22,530 bases of DNA, from contig JBFXDI010000063.1 in assembly GCA_050181295.1 (NCBI GenBank), positions 1-22,530 on the forward strand. Direction: 5' to 3'. Shown piece after piece: positions 1 to 9,690 of the stretch; position 1 is the stretch's first letter; each line of letters opens with the position of its first letter. The stretch comes from JBFXDI01 sp050181295 (GTDB taxonomy: Bacteria; Pseudomonadota; Alphaproteobacteria; Rhizobiales; Aestuariivirgaceae). Below the pieces are notes generated by a model. That model had not been told where the DNA came from, searched no databases, and saw nothing but the letters and a program-made list of their open reading frames with translations. A program made the position numbers and the translations under genes.

Positions 1-44
1 ATGAACACTGCCCACGATCCATGACGCTCCGGTGGTGATCATGG

Positions 45-73
45 ATGCCCGGAACAAGTCCGGGCATGACAGG
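45..73. repeat. Short palindromic intergenic element (half of a repeat family)
   Basis: Perfect 9-bp inverted repeat ATGCCCGGA / TCCGGGCAT (45-53 and 59-67) with a 5-nt loop, followed by GACAGG. The right arm plus GACAGG closely matches the right end of the larger element at 2531-2632 (TCCGGGATGACAGG), so both probably belong to one dispersed family. No T-run follows, so it is not an obvious intrinsic terminator. The family assignment is inferred from two copies only. Confidence 0.5.
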
Positions 74-150
74 AGAAATGAGCCTAGCCCGGATTGCGCT
101 TCCGCTCCATCCGCGCTACGGCGCCCCGTCTGGATCAGGGAAGGATTGCA

Positions 151-1104
151 ATGACCAAGCGAGACATCAGCGCCATGTTCGGCGCCGCCAACTCCGAGAC
201 CTTCATGGGCCTGCCCAAGGCCTCCGACCTGTCGAAGCTCGATGCCAAGGTCGCGATCATCGGCGCGCCCTGCGCCACGCCCTATCCGGCGATCGGCCCC
301 TATTGCGCCGGCGGTCCGAAGGCCCTCCGGGAGGGGATCGCGTCCTATGCCGCCAACCTCCTGCACATGGATTTCGATCTCGGCGGCCCGATCTTTCCGG
401 ACGGCAAGGTGTCGGCGGTGGACTGCGGCGACCTCGCTTACGACGAGAAGGATCCGGCCTCGAACCGCATCGCCATCCGCTCGGCGATCCGCGCGATGCT
501 CGAGAAGGGGGCGGTGCCGATCGTTGTCGGCGGCGACGATTCGATCCCCATTCCCGTGATCGAGGCCTTCCACGACAAGGGGAAGCTCACGATCGTCCAG
601 ATCGACGCCCATATCGACTGGCGCGAGGAGGTGGGCGGCGAGCGCTGGGGCCTTTCCTCCACCATGCGGCGCGCTTCCGAGATGCCGCATGTGGAGCGGA
701 TCATCCAGGTCGGCCAGCGCGGCATAGGCTCGGCGCGGCCGTCCGATGTCGAGGACGCGCGCAAGTGGGGCGCCTCCTTCATTCCCGCGCGGGAGGTGTT
801 CGCCAAGGGCATCCAGCCGATCCTCGACCTCGTGCCGGCGGGCTCGAACGTTCTTTTCGCCTTCGACGTCGACGGGCTCGACCCCTCCATCATGCCTGCC
901 GTCATCGGCGTGGCGCCGGGGGGCCTCACCTTCTGGCAGGCGCTCGAGATCATCCATGGCGTCGCCGCCAAGGCGCGGATCGCGGCCTTCAACCTGGTGG
1001 AGTTCGTGCCGGAGCGCGACATTGAAAAGCAAGGCGCGCTGCTCGCGGGACGCATTCTCGTCAACGTGATGGGCCTCGCCGTCCGCCAGGCTGCGAAAAG
1101 CTGA
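151..1104 (+). CDS. Arginase/agmatinase-family ureohydrolase
   Basis: Predicted cytosolic ureohydrolase of 317 aa. Family members use a binuclear Mn (or Ni) centre to split guanidino or related C-N bonds (agmatine, guanidinobutyrate, arginine). The start at 151 is chosen because AGGGAAGGA lies about 7 nt upstream; longer in-frame starts lack this. Three signature blocks are visible: GGDDS (residues 127-131), DAHID (152-156) and DVDGLD (239-244). The last two carry the usual metal-ligand Asp/His residues. The first is normally GGDHS, so the His ligand position is occupied by Asp130. The length (usual 300-320 aa) and the rest of the fold look intact. The gene stands alone, convergent with the gene at 1156-1656 across a strong hairpin. 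Agmatinase (speB) is the closest common label, but the altered ligand makes the substrate uncertain, so no symbol is given. Confidence 0.88.
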   Translation: MTKRDISAMFGAANSETFMGLPKASDLSKLDAKVAIIGAPCATPYPAIGPYCAGGPKALREGIASYAANLLHMDFDLGGPIFPDGKVSAVDCGDLAYDEKDPASNRIAIRSAIRAMLEKGAVPIVVGGDDSIPIPVIEAFHDKGKLTIVQIDAHIDWREEVGGERWGLSSTMRRASEMPHVERIIQVGQRGIGSARPSDVEDARKWGASFIPAREVFAKGIQPILDLVPAGSNVLFAFDVDGLDPSIMPAVIGVAPGGLTFWQALEIIHGVAAKARIAAFNLVEFVPERDIEKQGALLAGRILVNVMGLAVRQAAKS

Positions 1105-1121
1105 GTCGTCCGAATCGGTTG

Positions 1122-1151
1122 GGCCGGATTCTTCACACCGAGAATCCGGCC
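1122..1151. terminator. Strong hairpin between convergent genes
   Basis: Perfect 11-bp stem GGCCGGATTCT / AGAATCCGGCC (1122-1132 and 1141-1151) around an 8-nt loop. It lies exactly between the stop of the ureohydrolase (1104) and the convergent stop at 1156. There is no U-tract on either side, so it is terminator-like rather than a canonical intrinsic terminator; it could equally protect both 3' ends. Confidence 0.5.
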
Positions 1152-1155
1152 TCGC

Positions 1156-1656
1156 TCAGGGCGCGGTCACGAGGATGCCGAGCTTTTCGGCCGTCGCGCC
1201 GCTGAACTGCAGCGTCACCGGAGCCGCCTCCAGCACGAAGGTGACGCTCTTGCGAAGACCCGGACAGTCGCGGGCGCCGGTGAAGTCGGCTGCATCGACG
1301 TAAGCGCCCCCTTGGATCACGTCGATCCAGGCCTCGCCGTCGATGCTGATGCGATAGGTGCCGGCCTTCGGGAGGTTCGGGAACTTCAGAACACCGGCGA
1401 ACGAAGGATCGATCTTGGCTGCACGCTCCGGCGGCTTCTCGAACGAGACCTCGGCAGGCGGCCGCAGCGCAAGCTGCAGCGCCGAGGAGGGCAGGGCCTC
1501 AAGGATCGTGCCGGAATCCAGTATCTGACGGTTCTCCGCCAGAAGCAGGCTCCGATCGTGCTCGAGAGGCCACTTGAACTTGTCGCAGCCCGATTCGGCC
1601 GCCTTCGCTCCGGTCGCGGCGACCAGGAGGAAGAGCGCGAGGACCGGCAAGCGCAT
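1156..1656 (-). CDS. Secreted protein of unknown function, downstream of mop
   Basis: 166 aa. The N-terminus reads as a Sec signal peptide: Met-Arg, a hydrophobic run, then AKA|AES with cleavage near residue 19. The mature part contains two Cys (one just after cleavage in SGCDKFKWP, one in RDCPGLR) and a C-terminal half rich in beta-strand pattern (YRISIDGEAWIDVI, VTFVLEAAPVTLQFSG). That pattern suggests a small beta-sandwich exported to the periplasm. It starts only 4 nt after the stop of the Mop-type gene, so the two are probably cotranscribed. I do not recognise a named family. A role linked to molybdate or a molybdoenzyme would rest on the operon alone and is inference. Confidence 0.8.
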   Translation of the reverse strand: MRLPVLALFLLVAATGAKAAESGCDKFKWPLEHDRSLLLAENRQILDSGTILEALPSSALQLALRPPAEVSFEKPPERAAKIDPSFAGVLKFPNLPKAGTYRISIDGEAWIDVIQGGAYVDAADFTGARDCPGLRKSVTFVLEAAPVTLQFSGATAEKLGILVTAP

Positions 1657-1660
1657 GGCT

Positions 1661-1870
1661 TCAGTCCACGGCCACCATGACGTCGGAGGCCTTGATGACG
1701 GCCTTCACCTTGGCGCCGGCCTTGAGGCCCAGTTCTTCCACCGCCTCGTTGGTGATCGAGGCCGTGACGGTGTTTCCCCCACCGATGTCGATCTTCACAT
1801 GCGCGGTCGTCGCGCCCTTGTTGACCGAGACGACCTTCCCGTCGAGCTGATTCCGGGCGCTGAGGCGCAT
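1661..1870 (-). CDS. Mop-type (TOBE domain) molybdate/molybdopterin-binding protein
   Basis: 69 aa, the usual size of a single-domain Mop protein. These bind oxyanions such as molybdate as oligomers in the cytoplasm and act in Mo storage or homeostasis. The sequence follows the Mop pattern along its length: SARNQLDGKVVSV at the N-terminus, GGGNTVTASIT in the middle, and VEELGLKAGAKVKAVIKASD ahead of VMVAVD at the end. The start at 1870 is preferred over a longer in-frame start at 1936 because GGAGGT sits 4 nt upstream and the family begins at this point. It is the first gene of a probable two-gene operon with the secreted protein at 1156-1656. A weak GATAT/ATATC inverted repeat (1881-1900) overlaps the leader, but it is too short to call as a ModE site. 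No molybdate transporter genes are in the window. Confidence 0.9.
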   Translation of the reverse strand: MRLSARNQLDGKVVSVNKGATTAHVKIDIGGGNTVTASITNEAVEELGLKAGAKVKAVIKASDVMVAVD

Positions 1871-2123
1871 CGGGACCTCCGATATGTTTGAGAGAATATC
1901 ACGAGTGTCGGCCTCCTGACGATGCAAGTCAAGCAATGCGCCGGCACGGTAATCTCCAGCGTTTCCCGAGAGTTAGACGCTGTTCCTTCGCGGCATCGAG
2001 GGGCGAGGTAGGGTCGTTCCGAGGATGAACGGCAGATGAATGGGCCATTCAGCGAGCGTTCCGGGTGCTCCTCCTAGATTGGCCAGCATCGAAAACGCGA
2101 ACGAGAAAACGACGGAGGCGATG

Positions 2124-2321
2124 ATGTTCACCCGGTTTGCAGTGGCTGCCCTGGCTTTGAGCCTTCTGGGTGCCGGCGCCTACGCGGTGAACCTGGACAA
2201 GCCTCAGACCGCTGTCTCCTCGAATTCCCGGACGACGGTGATCGAAAAGAACCAGAACTGGCCGGTCAAGGGACTGGTCACGATGAACCCCTGCTCGGTC
2301 AGGGCCTGCCAGGAGGCATGA
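2124..2321 (+). CDS. Very small secreted protein, unknown function
   Basis: 65 aa. There are tandem ATG codons at 2121 and 2124; the second is chosen because GGAGG at 2114-2118 then has a 5-nt spacing. The first 20 residues form a clear signal peptide (FTRFAVAALALSLLGAGAYA, cleavage before VNL). The mature peptide of about 45 residues has two Cys (PCSVRACQ) near its end that could form a disulphide. No family recognised. It is followed about 170 nt later by a bidirectional terminator. Codon use and the good ribosome-binding site support a real gene despite its size. Confidence 0.65.
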   Translation: MFTRFAVAALALSLLGAGAYAVNLDKPQTAVSSNSRTTVIEKNQNWPVKGLVTMNPCSVRACQEA

Positions 2322-2489
2322 CGAATTCGCCCGGGCGCTGATCCCCTAGCGGCGCCAGGGCAACGAAATCCGGGGAGCGGACGAACTCGCGAACCCACCC
2401 GCCCCCTCTCGAACGTGAGCCAGTTTGCTCCCCGGAGTCTCTTTCCCCACCTTCTCCCACGGCTTCCTCCCCCTCCCGAAGCCGAACTG

Positions 2490-2519
2490 AAAAAGGGCCC
2501 GAAAGGGCCCTTCTTTTTT
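2490..2519. terminator. Bidirectional intrinsic terminator
   Basis: AAGGGCCC / GGGCCCTT stem (2493-2500 and 2505-2512) with a GAAA tetraloop. It is preceded by a 5-A run and followed by CTTTTTT, so it has a U-tract in both directions. It serves the small plus-strand gene ending at 2321 and the minus-strand L,D-transpeptidase ending at 2656. The rest of the 2322-2655 gap holds only the palindromic repeat at 2531-2632; I see nothing else in 2322-2489. Confidence 0.85.
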
Positions 2520-2530
2520 CCGGTTGGTTC

Positions 2531-2632
2531 TGTCATCCCGGATGGGCCTAAAGCCCAGTCCGGGATCGGCCTTCCACCGCTCTCACGCTTTAAGATCCCG
2601 GACAACCGCTTCGCGGTTTCCGGGATGACAGG
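2531..2632. repeat. Two-hairpin palindromic intergenic repeat
   Basis: The outer arms TGTCATCCCGGA (2531-2542) and TCCGGGATGACA (2619-2630) are exact reverse complements. Inside are two separate hairpins. The first pairs TCCCGGA+TGGGC with GCCCA+TCCGGGA (2536-2565). The second pairs TCCCGGA+AACCGC with GCGGTT+TCCGGGA (2596-2625, 3-nt loop). The right end matches the element at 45-73. The structure is that of a dispersed, non-autonomous palindromic repeat as seen in intergenic DNA of many Hyphomicrobiales; the family name is not known to me. It is separate from the terminator just upstream. Confidence 0.75.
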
Positions 2633-2655
2633 TAAGAAGGGGCAGGGTTCTGATT

Positions 2656-3237
2656 CTACTGCACGATCACCTTGGCGCCTATGGCAACCCGCTCATAGAG
2701 ATCGATCACGTCCTCGTTCTGAAGCCGGATGCAGCCGCTGGAGACGGCAGTGCCGATGGTCCAGGGTTGGGTCGTGCCATGGATGCGGTAGAGAGAATTG
2801 CCAAGATAGAGCGCCCGCGCGCCGAGTGGATTGTCGGGTCCGCCCGGCATCCCGTTCGCCCACTTCGCGGCGAGTTCGTCCCGCTCGACCATCTCCACGG
2901 GCGGATGCCAGTCCGGCCACTCGGCCTTGCGGGAGATCTTCTCCTCGCCATACCACTTGAAGCCGTCGCGGCCGACGCCGATGCCGTAGCGCATGGCGCG
3001 GCCATTGCCGAGGATTAGATAGAGATATTTGCGACGCGTGTTGATGATGACCGTGCCGGCCGGCTCGTCGGTCGCATAGTCGATCTCCTGCTTGACGAAC
3101 TTCGCCTCGAGCTTCCACTCCTGCGAGCCAAAATTGTACTTCACCGAGCCGATGACCGTCTCGGCTTGCGCCGCCGCCGGCCAAGCCAGCACGGACGCCA
3201 CCGAAAGCGCGGCACAAACGCTGCGAGAATGCTTCAT
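2656..3237 (-). CDS. YkuD-family L,D-transpeptidase, periplasmic
   Basis: 193 aa. It forms 3-3 peptidoglycan cross-links or attaches proteins to peptidoglycan, using an active-site cysteine in the periplasm. The YkuD signature is intact: His153 in HGTTQPWTIGT and Cys169 in SSGCIRLQN. A signal peptide ends near AAAQA|ETV (about residue 25). The start at 3237 (ATG) is chosen over an in-frame GTG at 3252 because GGAGGGA lies 4 nt upstream of the ATG. It follows carB on the same strand after 83 nt. A TTGAC hexamer at 3301-3305 (minus strand) could be part of its own promoter, though no good -10 box stands at the right distance. A second L,D-transpeptidase of a different subtype lies at 16162-16947. 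Confidence 0.93.
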   Translation of the reverse strand: MKHSRSVCAALSVASVLAWPAAAQAETVIGSVKYNFGSQEWKLEAKFVKQEIDYATDEPAGTVIINTRRKYLYLILGNGRAMRYGIGVGRDGFKWYGEEKISRKAEWPDWHPPVEMVERDELAAKWANGMPGGPDNPLGARALYLGNSLYRIHGTTQPWTIGTAVSSGCIRLQNEDVIDLYERVAIGAKVIVQ

Positions 3238-3320
3238 CAAGTCCCTCCGCACGCACGCATCCCCTTTATGGTCGCTAATCCGCCACGTATTGGGCGGGCC
3301 GTCAAGACGTTAAGCCTTCC

Positions 3321-6713
<3,393 letters not shown>

Positions 6714-6801
6714 GTCCGGGAGAGCGCGGCGCTACGGAGCCGCCGGTGCCGTCTACACCATCAATTCCGGACAGCAAAGCGAAAAGCGGGGATTTCCCGG
6801 A

Positions 6802-7122
6802 CTAGCTTGCCCGCCCGCACTTGATCTCGCGGAAAGACAGGCATCCATCGACCGTGCAGGCCGTGCCAGTGTCGACGAAAAGCGGCTGCATTTCAGCGCC
6901 TTGCCCTTGCGCGCGCTGATAGAGGAGCGCGTCGCCGTAGCCGTTGGAGCGGCACCAGGCATCGGCGACCGGCTTGCCGCAGCGCTTGCCGTCCGAGACG
7001 CAGAAGGCCACGGGTTCGCCGTCGATCTGCGGCTTGAAAAAGCTGCGTGCGGCGCCCGCCGCGGAGGCCTCTGAGGCGAAGGTCGCGGCGAGAAGGAGAG
7101 CGGCGATGAGCAGGGCGCGCAT
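6802..7122 (-). CDS. Small Cys-rich secreted protein, unknown function
   Basis: 106 aa with a signal peptide (MRALLIAALLLAATF, then ASEASA|AGA, cleavage near residue 21). The mature part has six cysteines: C-x6-C-x8-C in AFCVSDGKRCGKPVADAWC, then C-x4-C and a final C near the C-terminus. This fits a small periplasmic domain with three disulphides. No strong ribosome-binding site is visible; a GGACTGTCCC palindrome directly precedes the start. It lies upstream of carB on the same strand with an 88-nt gap, so carB could be cotranscribed, but no functional link is apparent. I do not recognise a named family. Confidence 0.75.
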   Translation of the reverse strand: MRALLIAALLLAATFASEASAAGAARSFFKPQIDGEPVAFCVSDGKRCGKPVADAWCRSNGYGDALLYQRAQGQGAEMQPLFVDTGTACTVDGCLSFREIKCGRAS

Positions 7123-7337
7123 GGGACAGTCCGTCGGTGGAGCGCGTGACCTAGCACGGCTCGTGCCAACTGCGGCTGAACAGGGCGTTCATTTACCATT
7201 CATTCACGAACCGCGACCTTCGCCACGTTTCCGCCGCCAGTCGACCGCGAAGCGCCCAAAGCCCAGCAATGCTGACGCCGCAATGGGACGCCATATTGCC
7301 GATTCGCGGGAGGAGGCATCCGAACGGAGGATACCGC

Positions 7338-7631
7338 ATGCTTGCCAACAAGCCCCTGAGCCCGAAGAGCGCGACCGTCGAGGCAGGACACGCGCCCCGC
7401 ATCCTGGCGGTGCTGGCGGCGGGACTGACGCTGGCTCTGGGCGCAATGCTGCTGCTGATCGGGATCGGCACGGCACATGCCGTCTCCCTCATCGTCCCTT
7501 CCGGAATGGCGCAGACCGGCGATTTCGCCCTGGTCGCCGTCTCCTCGGTGCTCGCGAGCGCGCTCGTGTGCGTGATGGTGCTGCGCCGGCAGCTCGGAAG
7601 GGCGGACAGCCGTCGCCGGGTGCGTCCCTAG
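7338..7631 (+). CDS. Small membrane protein with two predicted helices
   Basis: 97 aa. The start at 7338 is supported by GGAGG at 7326-7330, 7 nt upstream. Two hydrophobic segments (about residues 22-47 and 62-83) imply two transmembrane helices, ending in a basic tail (RRQLGRADSRRRVRP) likely to face the cytoplasm. No family recognised. It is divergent from the Cys-rich gene at 6802-7122, with a 215-nt gap. Its stop codon shares the CTAG at 7628-7631 with the stop of the convergent gene, so the two 3' ends overlap by four bases. Confidence 0.7.
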   Translation: MLANKPLSPKSATVEAGHAPRILAVLAAGLTLALGAMLLLIGIGTAHAVSLIVPSGMAQTGDFALVAVSSVLASALVCVMVLRRQLGRADSRRRVRP

Positions 7632-7945
7632 ATCCTCACCGGATCGGCGGCGCTCCAAGAAACCAGTTCACGGCTCTCGATACCAACCCGCGCCAGCTCT
7701 GCCCGCCAGGCTTTGAGATGCGCGGTTCTGAAATGCCGTTCGAGCGCGGCACGATCGGTCCATTCCTCGTGGACGCGCAGGACCAAAGGGTCCTCGATGT
7801 CGAGCGCATAGGCATAGGCAAGGCAGCCGGTTTCGGCGCGGCTCGCCTCGATCATCGCAAGCATATGAGGTCTGAGGCGCTCGAAGGTGCCGGGCTTCAG
7901 AACGAGGGTTCCGGCGATGACGATCGTCGTCCGGCTTGCGCTCAC
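7628..7945 (-). CDS. Antibiotic biosynthesis monooxygenase (ABM) fold protein
   Basis: 105 aa. This is a ferredoxin-like ABM-domain protein of the YgiN/putative quinol monooxygenase kind, usually a homodimeric cytosolic enzyme acting on quinones or other small aromatics without a metal. Family features seen are VIAGTLVLKPG for strand 1, an ETGCLAYAYALD segment, VLRVHEEWTDRAALERHF, and a His in RTAHLKAW. The start at 7945 is a GTG overlapping the stop of the M48 protease gene (GTGA). It is chosen because it begins the conserved first strand and fits translational coupling; a longer open frame upstream lies inside the protease gene in another frame. The natural substrate cannot be told from sequence. 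Confidence 0.82.
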   Translation of the reverse strand: MSASRTTIVIAGTLVLKPGTFERLRPHMLAMIEASRAETGCLAYAYALDIEDPLVLRVHEEWTDRAALERHFRTAHLKAWRAELARVGIESRELVSWSAADPVRI

Positions 7946-8889
7946 TGAACCGATTGCCCGGGTGGGGCTGGCGGGATCGCGGGCAGGGCGGTGGAAGTCC
8001 GCCAGTAGCGCGATGCGAGCGCATCGTAGGCCGGCGTGGACCGCAGGGCGGTTGCGAAGCCCCTGTCCTGGTATTTGGCGGTCAGCAGATTCCGGATGCG
8101 CGAGATGCGACGGTCCTTGACGGATGCGTTCCAGCCGAGATCGAGCGTGGAAGCGCGGCCGCCCTCTCCCGCCATCAGCGCCTCGAAGGTGGCGACGGCC
8201 TGGTTGGGGTCGTAGCCGGCGGCGATCATGTAGTCGAGACCGAGCTCGTCGGCGGCGTCCTCCTGATCGCTCGTGTAGACGTTGACCGTGGCGTTGATGG
8301 CCGAGCCGATCTTCTGGCCAACCCACGACAGACCAAGCTTGTCGTCGAACACCGTCTTGCTGGCGTTGGTCGCGCGGCGGCTCACGGCGCGGCGGTGGGC
8401 GCCCTTGACGATATGGGCTTCGGCGTTGTGGGCGATCTCGTGCGAGAGGACCATCGCCATCTGCGCTTCGGTCCTCAGGCGCGAGACGAGGCCGGTGGTG
8501 ATGAAGATATGGCCGCCGCCAGGCGTGAAGGCGTTGGGACGCCTGTCCTCGACCAGATAGACCCTGAAGTCGAAGGTCCGGGCGTCGGTATGGGCGGCGA
8601 TGCGGCGCGCGATCCCGCTCAGATAGCCTTCGAGCGCCTCGTCGTCGGCACGCTTCGCGCGTCCGAGAGCCTGCGAGGCCAGGCGGTCGCCAAGGAGCTG
8701 CTGGGCCTCTACTGAGGTATCGGGGCCGACGAACAGGTCGCCCACGCGATTGAGCGCCGACTCGGTCGTGCCGATCGGCCCTCCTGTCGCTGCGTCAGGG
8801 TCGGAAAGAACAGCGACCGACTGACAGCCGGCGAGCATGCTACCCACCAGTCCGACTAGGAGAGCGGCGTGGACCCGGACGGGCGCCAT
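7942..8889 (-). CDS. M48-family metalloprotease, predicted lipoprotein
   Basis: 315 aa. A zinc metalloprotease of the LoiP/BepA-related M48 group, likely anchored in the outer membrane and facing the periplasm, where relatives handle misassembled outer-membrane proteins. The N-terminus has a lipobox (SMLAGC, lipidated Cys22). The zinc site is HEIAH at 150-154, with the third ligand likely Glu210 in EDAAD. FTPGGGHIFITTGL, ahead of the HEIAH helix, is typical of the family. The start at 8889 (ATG) has AGGAGG 5 nt upstream; a TTG five codons earlier is less likely. No C-terminal TPR array as in BepA is present. It is translationally coupled to the ABM-fold gene through GTGA. Confidence 0.92.
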   Translation of the reverse strand: MAPVRVHAALLVGLVGSMLAGCQSVAVLSDPDAATGGPIGTTESALNRVGDLFVGPDTSVEAQQLLGDRLASQALGRAKRADDEALEGYLSGIARRIAAHTDARTFDFRVYLVEDRRPNAFTPGGGHIFITTGLVSRLRTEAQMAMVLSHEIAHNAEAHIVKGAHRRAVSRRATNASKTVFDDKLGLSWVGQKIGSAINATVNVYTSDQEDAADELGLDYMIAAGYDPNQAVATFEALMAGEGGRASTLDLGWNASVKDRRISRIRNLLTAKYQDRGFATALRSTPAYDALASRYWRTSTALPAIPPAPPGQSVQ

Positions 8890-9097
8890 CTCATCCTCCT
8901 GCAAGTCGCCTCATCGGGCGACATGGCCACACCAAGCGGATGGAACGGCCTTCAACCTACGGATTCGTAAGACCAATCTAGCGGGGATGAGAGCGCTCCC
9001 GCAACTGTGAATGCGGATGACGCCGCGAAAGCGCGTCAATTTGGCCACCTTGTCCTATAATGGCGAGCGAGGGACGGTCGATCTTGCGAGGTGTCGA

Positions 9098-9637
9098 ATG
9101 CGGAAGTTCACAGCGTTGGGGCTGGTCGTTCTCTTCCTTGCTTCGTCCTCGGCTTGGGCGGCCGGTCCAGGCCAGGCACCGAAGCCCAAGCCGCAGCCGG
9201 TCTGCAATAAGGGCTACGTCTTCAGTCCGGCGCGCAAGAAATGCGTGAGGGCCCTGAGCGCGGTCGTTCCCGACGCCGAGCTCAAGGCGCAAGGCTGGGC
9301 GCTTGCCGAAGCCGGCGAGTTCGACGCGGCCATCGTGCTGTTCCAGCTTGTCGCCAACCGTCAAGACCCGGAGGCGCTGAACGGTCTCGGCTACAGCAAT
9401 CGCAAGCTCGGAAACGTCGAAACCGGCATCGCCTATTACCACCAGGTGCTCGCCATCGATCCGGGCTACCTGAAAGCGCGCGAATACCTCGGCGAGGGTT
9501 ACGTGATCGCTGGCAGGCCCGAGCTCGCGCGGGACCAACTCACCGAGATCGAGCGCCGCTGCGGACGGACCTGCGAGGAGTATGTGGAGCTCGCGCAGGT
9601 CATTGCCGATGGTGGCGCGGGCCTTAGGGCTGAGTAG
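9098..9637 (+). CDS. Secreted TPR-repeat protein
   Basis: 179 aa. The start at 9098 is supported by GAGGTG about 4 nt upstream and by the signal peptide that then begins the protein (MRKFTALGLVVLFLASSSAW, cleavage near AWA|AGP). After a Pro/Lys-rich linker comes a small Cys-pair motif, CNKGYVFSPARKKC (36-49), of the type found in short secreted adaptor segments. TPR-like helices follow from about residue 60 to 160; the clearest repeat is PEALNGLGYSNRKLGNVETG with AIDPGYLKAREYLGEGYVIA. A second Cys pair (RRCGRTC) lies near the end. A role as a periplasmic scaffold is inferred from the repeats. It is divergent from the M48 protease gene and convergent with the CNNM/CBS gene. Confidence 0.85.
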   Translation: MRKFTALGLVVLFLASSSAWAAGPGQAPKPKPQPVCNKGYVFSPARKKCVRALSAVVPDAELKAQGWALAEAGEFDAAIVLFQLVANRQDPEALNGLGYSNRKLGNVETGIAYYHQVLAIDPGYLKAREYLGEGYVIAGRPELARDQLTEIERRCGRTCEEYVELAQVIADGGAGLRAE

Positions 9638-9690
9638 CTACGCGCGTCCGGAGAGACACTCCGCTTGTCGCACGGTGCCTTTGCTGCGCC

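Noticed and set aside
1881..1900. GATAT/ATATC inverted repeat before mop as a ModE operator
   Set aside because: Only 5-bp arms and not the usual TATATA-centred half-sites; chance level.
7185..7210. TTTACCATTCATTCAC as a CtrA-like or repeated operator
   Set aside because: It lacks the TTAA-N7-TTAA layout of CtrA and no second copy was noticed.
9649..9663. CGGAG/CTCCG hairpin between the TPR gene and the CNNM/CBS gene as a terminator
   Set aside because: A 5-bp stem without a T-run is too weak to call.
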